A DNA stretch of 64,000 nt, taken from positions 48,006,009 to 48,070,008 of the forward strand of contig OX328123.1 of assembly GCA_946811695.1 (NCBI GenBank), in the 5' to 3' direction. The DNA is from Gonocerus acuteangulatus. Taxonomy: Eukaryota > Arthropoda > Insecta > Hemiptera > Coreidae. Numbering within the stretch: position 1 is the first letter of the stretch; every line of letters starts with the position of its first letter. The position numbers and the translations under genes were made by a program. Shown here in pieces: positions 55,331 through 64,000 of this stretch. The notes beneath the pieces are model-generated. The model was not told the DNA's origin. It searched no databases and saw only the letters and a list, made by a program, of their open reading frames with translations.

Positions 55331-56120
55331 CTAAGCATACTGTGTGTATATTACAGGCGGTCTTAGAGCCGATTTTTACCCTCTCATAACTTTCAACCAG
55401 GTAAAGATAAAGTTATGAAATTTTACACATGTATTATACTACTAGATGTGAGTAAAACTAGAAATTTTCATAATTCTACATCGAATAGTTTCTGAGATAT
55501 AAGCGATCGAAAATCGGGATTTATAGGACTCACTCACTGACTCATCAAAATTATTAGGCACTTCCCATGATGCTAGAGACTTGACATTTTGCATGAAGAT
55601 AGATATGAAGACGTTATTAAAGGAAAAAATCGAAAAATCGAGAAAAGTTGCGTTTGACTCCACTTCCGGGGCGGGGGCGTGCCAGTTTTGCACTTCCTTC
55701 GGAAACCCATCATTCCGTCCGAAACCCATGATGTGGGGTATCAAATGAATTGTCTCGGTATGAAGAACCTATATTTGATGTTTTAAGAAACAATTAGACG
55801 CATGTAGGCTCCGTAAAAATCTTATACCAGCTGTCAATCTGTATGTTTGTTCCTCTTACAAATCCGTACCGTTTGATCGATTTTGACCAAACTTGGGACA
55901 CAGATGGGTCTTGATACGGGGAGAATCATAGGCTAGGTTAAATTGTCTATCAGCTGTCTGTCTGTTTGTTCCTTATACAAATACACACCGTTTGACCGAT
56001 TTTGACAAAATTTGACACACATGTCGGTCTTTATCCGGGTAGTGTCATAACTAACTTGGCAATGTTTTTTTTGCGCCGAAATTATCTTTAGAGAAAAACT
56101 AAACATTGCCAAGTTTAAGA
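55331..56120 (+). repeat. Dispersed repeat with internal tandem segments
   Basis: Two diverged copies of a CAGCTGTCTGTCTGTTTGTT / CCGTTTGACCGATTTTGAC segment (55827-55930 and 55945-56045) are related to 17880-18060 in inverted orientation. The upstream part (CACTCACTGACTCATCAAAA) looks like a mobile-element interior, but no family is named. Confidence 0.4.
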
Positions 56121-56809
56121 ATATACCTGGTTGAGGAAAGTGATATTTTAGTAACTGGATATAAGTATTTTCATTGTTGTTTTTAAAGGTCAGTTGAAGT
56201 GTCCTTACTGTTCTTAGTAAGTAACTTTGAGGTCTTCCAAGTAATGAACTTGGACATTTCTTTCTTGTATCATCTCTTGTATTGGCAAATATTTTTGGTT
56301 GAATTAATACACCAACTCATACTACTTTTTTGGAGTGTAGAATGGTAAGGCGTTTTGGGGGGGTTTCAGGAGGGGATATTTTTGAGAAAGGGAGTTTTTC
56401 TTTGTGGGGGCAGGAACTTGGCCTCTATTTCACATTTATGTTTTTTTGGGGATAACATTTACACATAACATTTGGAATTCAATAATAAAACAGCTAAAAA
56501 CTTAAGCCTTCACGTCCTAAAGTTATTTTTATAAAACGAAATTATTTCATGAATTTAAAATTATTTTATGAAATTTTATATTACTTACCTAAGCCACGGT
56601 AAACCTTAGGTTTTAACATAGCTACTTCACAATGACGGAGAGATCATTCAAACCATATCTCAAGAGAATTGATAACGCGAGTCCTCGTCTAACAAGCTAT
56701 AGACATATAAGTGGGAAAATATATACAACAGTTCAACTAAAACGAATGCTATCGATTCATCACTCAGGCGCCTCTTATCAGTCCGCGAAATCATAGTTTA
56801 TAAAAAGTC

Positions 56810-57863
56810 AGGTCACGCAGGAGCTGCATAACTAAGCATTTTCCTCAGAATTGGGTAGCGTCGAGTGCATTCCTGAATAATTTGCTTAAAATAACCTATA
56901 TAGACAAATAAAATAAAAACATAAATGGTTCTCTTCTTTTACATTTTTTATGAGCAGCTGTTTCAATTATTAATTTTGTAATTAATTTCGTTCCTTGTGT
57001 GTGCGTGGTACTACACTAGGTAATACATACACACAAAGCTTTACATTTTCGTGTATTGATCTTCATGAATAATAAAAGAAACGGGATACAGTAATAAAGC
57101 AGAAACAGGATACAGCGCCGCCTAGCTGCTGACATAAGAACTCAACAGCCCACAGAGTCATATCAAAACAGAGGCACTCCTTCTGGAAGTTTCACGAACC
57201 TACGTTTGGCGGGAGAATTCAATTTATTTATTTATTCATTGTATTTACGAGCCCGCAATTCAATTCAAAACATAGTAAAAATTCAATACAAAACATAGTA
57301 CAGAATTCAATTCAAACATAGTAAAAAGTAACACCCCCCCCCCCCTTCCGATAGAAAGATTTAGTTCATTTTTACAATTCTTTCTTTATAGATACCCAAG
57401 ATGTATAAAGAGTTTCTTAGCAATACAATAGAAATTACGACCGATATGAGGAAATTAGTCATTTTTGTTAGGAGTAAACCCCCCTTCTAGTGAAGCGATT
57501 TTGTTTATTTTTACAACAAAAAAAAAAATTCTCTTTAGATTACCACAACGAATACCGAGTTTCGCTAAAATATAACAAAAGTTACTGCTGGTTTTGCCAA
57601 ATAACTACTTTGACAACGGAGTAACCCCCCCCCCCCCAGATTGACCGATTTTGCTGATTAACCAACTCGTTCAATCGTTTGCTGGGGAATACTACATTCC
57701 ACGTTTCCTGGCATATATATATATATACATATATATAAATTTTAAGGTGGTCATTTTCGGTGTGTACTAGGTAGGACTGATAAAGATTTGAAGAAATTTG
57801 TCAAAAATTCTGTCATGAGTGCTACCTCAATAGCTACTTTCCTTCGGAGGAAAGTGCTAAAAC
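56810..57863 (+). mobile_element. AAAAAGTCCG family, partial copy
   Basis: Starts AAAAAGTCAGGTCACGCAGG with AGCTGCATAACTAAGCA, followed by decayed repeats of about 146 bp (57330-57660), a short TA run, and the GTCTACTAGG-like and TTCCTTCGGAGGAAAGTGCT blocks. It stops where a second copy begins about 40 bp on. Confidence 0.65.
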
Positions 57864-58259
57864 GATTGTAGTCAAATATCACCCAAGAATAATACTGCAA
57901 CGGAATAAAAAGTCCGTCACGCAGGAGCTGCATAACTAAGCACTTTCCTCAGAATTTGGGTAGTGTAGACTGCTTTCCAGAACAATTTGCTTAAAATATC
58001 CTACATAAATAAAATGAAAGCATGAATACTTCTCTTTTAAATTTGTAGTGAGTAACTGATGAAGTATTAATTTGCTTCCAGAGTTATGTTTACACATGGT
58101 ACCTATTACGTAATAAATACAAAAAACCTCGTATTATCGAATTTTGATCTAACGCAGGAACAGGATACAGTCACTCTAGTGGTAGAAAGCGCTCCTTGCG
58201 GCGGCTTTGTGAACCTACGTCTGGCGGGCTTTTCTATTGAAATATATTACAAATTAAAC

Positions 58260-58870
58260 CCCCGCTTTCCGATTGAGCGATTCAGCTCATTTTTACAACA
58301 CTTCTTTCTCATGAGTTACCCACGACGTATACCACGTTTCGTTAGAATACAGCAGAAATTACGACCGGTATGAGTATATTAGGAATTTGGGTCCGGAGTA
58401 AACCACCCCCCTTCTAATGAACCGATTTAGTTTATTTTTACAACACACATTTACCTGTAGATTACCACTAAGAATACCGAGTTTCGTCGAAATATACCAA
58501 AAATCACGGCTGGTAGTGGCGAATTGGTATTGTGGGTCCGGAGTAACCCCCCCCCCCCTCCTAATGAACCGATTTAGTTTATTTTTACAACACAAATTTA
58601 CCTGTGGATTACCACTACGAATACCGAGTTTCGTCGAAATATACCAAAAATCACGGCTGGTAGTGGCGAATTGGTATTGTGGGTCCGGAGTAAACCCCCC
58701 CCCCCTTCTAATGAACCGATTTAGTTCATTTTTATATCTCACTTTTCTCTCTATATTACCACTACGAATACCAAGTTTCGTTGAAATATAACAAATATTA
58801 CGGCTGACATAGTCAAATTAGTGTTTTGGGTTCGGGGTAAACCCCCACTTCCGGTGGACCGACTTAGGTG
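58260..58870 (+). repeat. Tandem repeats of about 146 bp
   Basis: GAACCGATTTAGTT recurs about every 146-148 bp (58421, 58569, 58715), each unit with a C run, TACCACTACGAATACCGAGT and GGTAGTGGCGAATTGG. The inverted equivalents are at 29640-30010. Confidence 0.85.
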
Positions 58871-58964
58871 GTTAACGAACTCGTTCAATCGTTTGCTAAT
58901 TGAATGCTATATACCAAGTTTCGTGACGAAAAAACAAAAACTCTGGCCGCTATCGTGTTAACAG

Positions 58965-58970
<6 letters not shown>

Positions 58971-59043
<73 letters not shown>
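58971..59043. repeat. (TA)n microsatellite
   Basis: About 36 TA units inside the AAAAAGTCCG-family copy. Confidence 0.95.
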
Positions 59044-59046
<3 letters not shown>

Positions 59047-60583
59047 TTTAACGGGGGTCATTTTTGTTGTCTACTAGGTAGGATCGATAAAGATTTGAAG
59101 AAATTTTTCAAAAATTCCGTCATGAGTCCAACCTCAATAGCTACTTTCCTTCGGAGGAAAGTGCTAAAATGGACTACAAATGCGTATAGATGTCTGAAGT
59201 ATCTAGTAATATCGAAACATTTTAATATGTTAACCCTTGAAGAGACTTGCACAATGCCATACAAAAATCATCCGGCGGTGTTGCAATATGTGCAAGACAC
59301 TGTTTATAGTGAACCATTATAGGATCAGTCCTACATTACAGGCAATTTCTTGCCTCCCTTTCGTATGACTGACTGTAACATATTCCACCAAGTGACAGGA
59401 TCGACCCTGTTGAAGTGGATAATTTATTGACCCAACTTCCCAGACTTATCCTTTTAGCACGGTTCCTCCCTCACGTTATAAGGATATATTTGTCTGTTCG
59501 CTCTCTCCCCGGCTCAAAAATGGTCCGATTTTGATGAAAGGTACGATAATCTTTCGTTTAATTTGAAAGGTCAAGTTCGTTAACCACCAGAATGCGTCCA
59601 CCGGAACGTGGCTTTTGGAGAGAAAGTCGCGGGAAAAAAATCGTTCCGCTTACTTCATATGCATGCAAGTACTCGTTTTATAGGCTTCTTGGCCAAGGAA
59701 AACGAATGAAACCATTTTTAAGGCGTGTGCATTTTAAGCATGTGAGCATGCAGGTACTCGAATAAAACTATCTTTAAGGCGATATCTGTAACCATTTTCA
59801 AGAAAAGTGGAAACATAGTTGTTGAATAAAGGTTTTGGTTAGAGTTCTTAGAATCATGGGGTTCAGTTGAAATATTTTCTGCAAGTTTGAAATTCATCCA
59901 AACTAAGATGTTTAAATTTGGTTACGTCGTGAGTTAAGGAAGGATTAGAATAAAATATGTTATTAAAAGACATGAAAAGTTTTGGGATTTTCGTTTAAGT
60001 TCCTTAATTTTTTTGAAAACGGTTGGGACATCGTGGTAAATGGATAGTGACCATTCGAAAACATAATAAATTCTCTACAAAAAACGTTCTGAAGAAATTT
60101 TCGTTTAGGCGAGGTCAATCGGAGAAATAAGTGCTTAACACTTCAAATGTGTTTGTTTTGTTCATATGAACGGGGTTTTGTCTTTGTTTAAATCACTTTG
60201 GGAGAATTTGAAAAAGCCCTCATCGATCCCATGAATGCAAACAATTTTATTCGAGGTCAAAGTTCGCAAAAAATTGTTTTTTTTTTTTTTTTGTTTTTTT
60301 TTGTATTTTTGTTAAATTGCATTATTATAGTAAAAGAAGACAAGAAATTGAGAAACAGTATTAGTGTATTCCTAGAGCGAACCTTGACAAGGCCAGGAAG
60401 TCATTTTACCTAGTCAGGTAGTAAGGTAGGTACACTTTTCACCCGTGACATATCTGGGGCCATTAAAGTATTTCATGAAATGTCTATCCAAAATTATAAC
60501 TGTTTCTATTTCAAGCTTGCCAAATGACACTAGAGATAAGAACGGAACCGCGCTAAGATGACAGTTCCTGCGAGTCGGACTTT

Positions 60584-61446
60584 TCCCTTGGTAACATGAA
60601 CGCAATTAATACGCTAAAGGACCCTCCTACGACCATTAAAAAAAACATTCACGAAGAATCAGTAAAAACATATCAGACAATAATGACTTCAAACCTGCGA
60701 ATGATTAACCTCCTCCACATTTATAACCTCGTAATGGCGCTTTCTTTTAAATAGACGTAATGACGCACAATAGTGCAAAACGCCCGATTTTGGAGAAAAC
60801 CCTCTAGGTACTTGAATATTTTTGATTTTGGAATCATTTTTGAGGTATTTGTTTGTGCTGAGTCGAATGAGACCGCTGCCAATTCGATAGAATAATTATT
60901 TTGTAAGATAAATGGGTTTTATATTAAGAAATCCCTGAAAAACATTGAATTTAAAAAAGTCATATTTTACTTAATGGGTGGAGATATGTATGATTCAAAA
61001 TGTGTTGTTGAGTGCCGAGTCGAATAAATTAATAATAAATGTAACAGGTACTGTTAACTGTTCTCAACGTATTCCTCCTTCTTAGAATTTGAGCGTATAA
61101 CGAATATATTTAAGTTTCACACAACCTAGTAGGGAGATCCCACTGTTAATTTTCAGATACTTGCTAGTACACAATTTTTAACAACTCTCTGCTAAAAAAA
61201 AAATAATGTTTAAGTCGTCTTTCGTAAAATAATCGCATGGGTGATTGATACCTTAATTGTATTATGCAGTGAACTCATGCGGCCGAGTATGGCGATGAAA
61301 TTTATAGAACAGCAACTTCAAACCATGTACTTTTAGGTAAAACTATGGAGAGAGGAGTACCGCTTCTTCCTCCCTCCCCCATTGGGCGGAACCCCGCTTA
61401 TAAGGTTGATCTCATGACGCAATCCAGAAGTGCCGACTAGAAAATT
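60584..61446. other. Intergenic; tail piece of SINE family C
   Basis: About 61385-61440 (AAGGTTGATCTCATGACGCA, ATCCAGAAGTGCCGACTAG) matches the end of the repeat at 33488-33800. The rest was not recognised. Confidence 0.4.
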
Positions 61447-61493
61447 TTGCGTTTTAGAACCCCTAGAGACCGAAAATTATGGTGGTTCAAATT

Positions 61494-61496
<3 letters not shown>

Positions 61497-61554
<58 letters not shown>

Positions 61555-61582
61555 TTATATTTATATATATATATATATATAT
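61497..61582. repeat. TA-rich array, left of the palindrome
   Basis: (TA)n with the internal signature ATGTATATATTTATATTTAT, also present at 61757-61843. Confidence 0.9.
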
Positions 61583-61726
61583 ATTCCTTTTTTATCCTAG
61601 GAGGCATGGGGTCATTAAGCAGTCTTCCTTTATTATACTACTTTATTTATTGGGCCCAATAAATAAAGTAGTATAATAAAGGAAGACTGCTTAATGACCC
61701 CATGCCTCCTAGGATAAAAAAGGAAT
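61583..61726. repeat. Perfect 144-bp palindrome
   Basis: Two 72-nt arms without spacer, centred on GGGCCC at 61652-61657. The arms run from ATTCCTTTTTTATCCTAGGA to its complement with no mismatch. Confidence 0.95.
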
Positions 61727-61755
61727 TTTGATATTTTGGGTCATCTATAAGAATA

Positions 61756-61756
<1 letters not shown>

Positions 61757-61815
<59 letters not shown>

Positions 61816-61843
61816 TTATATTTATATATATATATATATATAT
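61757..61843. repeat. TA-rich array, right of the palindrome
   Basis: Direct repeat of the array at 61497-61582, including its interruptions. Confidence 0.9.
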
Positions 61844-61849
61844 TTGTAT

Positions 61850-62690
61850 GTTCGCTCTCTAGGTAGAAGACGAATGGTCCGATTTTGATGAAATATGGTA
61901 CAAAAATCTGTCGCCCAATTTGAAAGGTCAAGTTCGTTAACCAGCAAAATCCGTCCTCTGGAAGATGGCGTTTGGGGCGAAATTCGCACAAAAAAAAATT
62001 GTAACGCTTACATTTTTGAGTTCATAAGCTTGTAAGTACTCGTTTTATAGGCTTCTTGGGCTAGGAAAACGAATGAAACCATTTTCAAGGCGATAGCTTT
62101 AACCGTTTTCGAGAAAATTGGAAAAAATAGTTTTTGAATACCGTCTTTGGTTTGGACACTTAGAATCATGGGATTCAGTTGAAACATTTTCTGCATGTTC
62201 TACTTTCATTAAAACTAATATTTTGAAATTTGTGTTACGTTTGGAGTTAAGGAAGGGTTAGAATAAAATATTTTATTAACAGACATGAAAAGTTTTGGTA
62301 ACTTTGTATACTTTCCTTAATATCTCGAAAAAGGTTGAGAATATTGGTAAGCGGAAGAATGCCATTAGAAAGCTTACTAAATGCTCTACAAAAAAGGTTC
62401 TGATGAAAGTTTTGATTAGACGATGTCAATCGGAGAAATAAGTGCTTAAAACTTTAAAGTAATTGATTTCGCTTATTCGAACTGTTCTTTTTGTCTGTTT
62501 TTATTCCTTGTTATTTTTTAACTGCTTATAGTTGGATAATGTATTTGATAATAAATCAGGTTAAGAAATATAAGAAAAACAATTTAATCTTAGAGATATG
62601 GATTTCCAAGATATAGCTTTTCAACTGCCTAGCGAGGTCCTTCCTAGGGCGGTTTGGCCGAACCATCCAGGTAAGATCGTAAATAAGACC
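61850..62690 (+). repeat. AAAAAGTCCG family, internal fragment
   Basis: GTTCGCTCTCT ... GGTCCGATTTTGATGAAATA, TTACGTTTGGAGTTAAGGAA and CAATCGGAGAAATAAGTGCT match 59490-60150. Neither terminus is present. Confidence 0.65.
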
Positions 62691-62754
62691 TTTCTTGAAA
62701 GTAAAGATGGAACTGTCAACTTTGGTCCTCCTCTGCCTCCTGGCACTTTCATTG

Positions 62755-62788
62755 CTGACGAAGGCTACCAATGAGTAGCCGAAACGTC
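62755..62788 (+). ncRNA. Hammerhead-like ribozyme motif, copy 3
   Basis: CTGACGA, hairpin GGCTAC/GTAGCC with a 6-nt loop, GAAACGTC. The upstream GGCACTTTCATTG and downstream AAAAATCGTATTGAGGTTT match the flanks of copy 2. Confidence 0.42.
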
Positions 62789-62819
62789 CTAAATATAGAT
62801 TTTTTAATCAAAAATCGTA

Positions 62820-62950
62820 TTGAGGTTTCTTTTTTCACTGCTCTTTATTTTTGTACTTAGTTAGTTTCGTTTATTTAAACGGATCTATTTGTGTGTTTCC
62901 CGCAGTTTTTTTTTTTTTTTTCACTGCTCTTTATTTTTGTACTTGCTTAG
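62820..62950. repeat. Short direct repeat, about 90 bp apart
   Basis: TTTCACTGCTCTTTATTTTT followed by GTACTT occurs twice, at about 62831 and 62920. Confidence 0.7.
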
Positions 62951-64000
62951 AACAGTCAAATGTATTTGTCAGTAAACAGGATACGTATAATTAGAAGCAA
63001 TATTTTGTTTGTTAGAATTCGAAGATGCCGTATGAATATCTACGTAGATTACAGTACTGGTGTTGATTTCGTTCTTTAGAATTGTTCTTGGTATTCCCTA
63101 TTTTCAACTGTTACCCATAGTTTTTTATTGCTAGTAGTTTTTTCTTATTGATTATAGAATATAAATCTATTTGGCTATAAAACAGGATACGTAAAATTAG
63201 TAACAATATTTCGGAGATTTCTGAGCGAAATGCCTTGTATGATTTTCTACCACCACGAACGGCGTTTTTCCTTTATTTTTATCCACTAGATAGGCTTTAT
63301 TTGGCATATTATTCTATATATGTTTTATTAAGTAGGGGATTCTGATGAAATGTCGTCTTTTTGCTGTGGATTTTAATTACGATGTATCTAAGATTGGGTA
63401 ACATTAGCGAGTCTACATAGTTAAGAACCGACGACGGAGGTAGACTTCTTGCTATGATTTAGTCTACATATGTATATTAAGTCCTAAATCCAAAAAATAA
63501 ACTTCACAACGGTTAGATACTATGAGCGAATAGAGAGTCGGTTCAGTGTCCATAGAAACACAAGGTCCCCAGGATATTTACCTGCTACGAGTTAATCCTC
63601 AAGAGTTGTAAATATACCCCAGGTATCTGCCGACACAAATACAAAGCATAGGCAGGGTACAGAGAGCCAACAACTATCGCTGCAATCTTATCCGAGCAGG
63701 TTTCTTTAAGCACACTCCGAAAGAATGTAGCTATAGAGATTGAATTTGGGACATACATTTCGAAAAACTTGAAGTTTTAGTAGATCTTGTTTACCGTGGA
63801 CCAAAAATGTCCCGTACAATATGTATAAACAAATGCGCATACTGTTAACCGCATTAGCGGCTACAGTTGAGTTCTTGGTGCTGGACTGGTCTCTTTAGAA
63901 TTAGTAGTTTTTGGTACTTACATCACTTTAGAATTTAATTTCATATGAGATATGTATATGTTTACTTTTGTGAAAATGAATACATTAGAAACGTGAAGTT
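62951..64000. other. Right-end flank with a decayed AAAAAGTCCG-family piece
   Basis: 63695-63815 (AAGCACACTCCGAAAGAATG, TAGCTATAGAGATTG, then CCGTGGACC...AAAATGTCCCGT) is an old inverted copy of the block at 59041-59170. Otherwise nothing was recognised. Confidence 0.4.

Larger units (their letters stand above)
57906..60583 (+). mobile_element. AAAAAGTCCG family, longest copy (2.7 kb)
   Basis: The left end AAAAAGTCCGTCACGCAGGA pairs with the inverted right end AAAAGTCCGACTCGCAGGAA. Order inside: AGCTGCATAACTAAGC, GCGGCTTTGTGAACCTACG, tandem repeats of about 146 bp (58260-58870), a TA array (58971-59043), GGGGGTCATTTTTGTTGTCT, TTCCTTCGGAGGAAAGTGCT, then about 1.1 kb shared with 34180-35012, 40195-40870 and 61850-62690. 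No convincing transposase; the superfamily is unknown to me. Confidence 0.7.

Noticed and set aside
58359..58791. Open frames of about 125 codons on both strands
   Set aside because: They are read from tandem repeats of about 146 bp with C runs, and recur in each unit.

Overview
The window is AT-rich animal DNA with GT-AG introns, two tRNA-derived SINE families, Ty3/gypsy, copia, LINE and R2-like remnants and many terminal-inverted-repeat elements. An arthropod, probably an insect, is the best fit: the leftmost gene is an arthropod-type Dicer-1. I cannot name the species. Nothing bacterial was seen (no operons, CRISPR or ribosome binding sites).

Two genes can be reconstructed, both on the minus strand. 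Positions 1-9633 hold the first eight coding exons (about 375 codons) of Dicer-1; the rest lies beyond the left edge. Positions 24472-45703 hold a complete 12-exon gene for a 650-residue type II membrane protein of the DUF229 family (alkaline-phosphatase/sulfatase fold). The spliced frame of both stays open through every junction. A possible third coding exon (21906-22178, minus) with an in-frame TAG is uncertain.

Layout: 1-9.7 kb, Dicer-1 with introns carrying MITEs, SINEs and an inverted-repeat unit with a hammerhead-like motif. 10.3-16.8 kb, SINEs, a second hammerhead-like motif and a dead Ty3/gypsy element with LTRs of about 145 bp. 17-24.4 kb, AT-rich DNA downstream of the DUF229 gene. 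24.5-45.7 kb, the DUF229 gene, whose introns hold an R2-like fragment, a 3.3-kb hAT element with nested insertions, a LINE tail, SINEs, a Tigger-like remnant and a hAT foldback MITE. 46-51 kb, intergenic DNA with SINEs and a MITE.

The most striking structure is at 51375-54453: a 3.1-kb foldback element with long inverted ends, a perfect 9-bp target duplication, and inverted arrays of a 150-bp unit. Each unit carries GTTTGTACC motifs spaced 10 and 21 bp apart, close to one and two turns of DNA. From 56.8 to 64 kb the sequence is mostly a second non-autonomous family (ends AAAAAGTCCG, internal repeats of about 146 bp), related to the unit nested in the hAT element at 29-30.5 kb. A perfect 144-bp palindrome lies at 61583-61726.

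The two genes show no sign of working together. The rest is repeat-driven genome structure.
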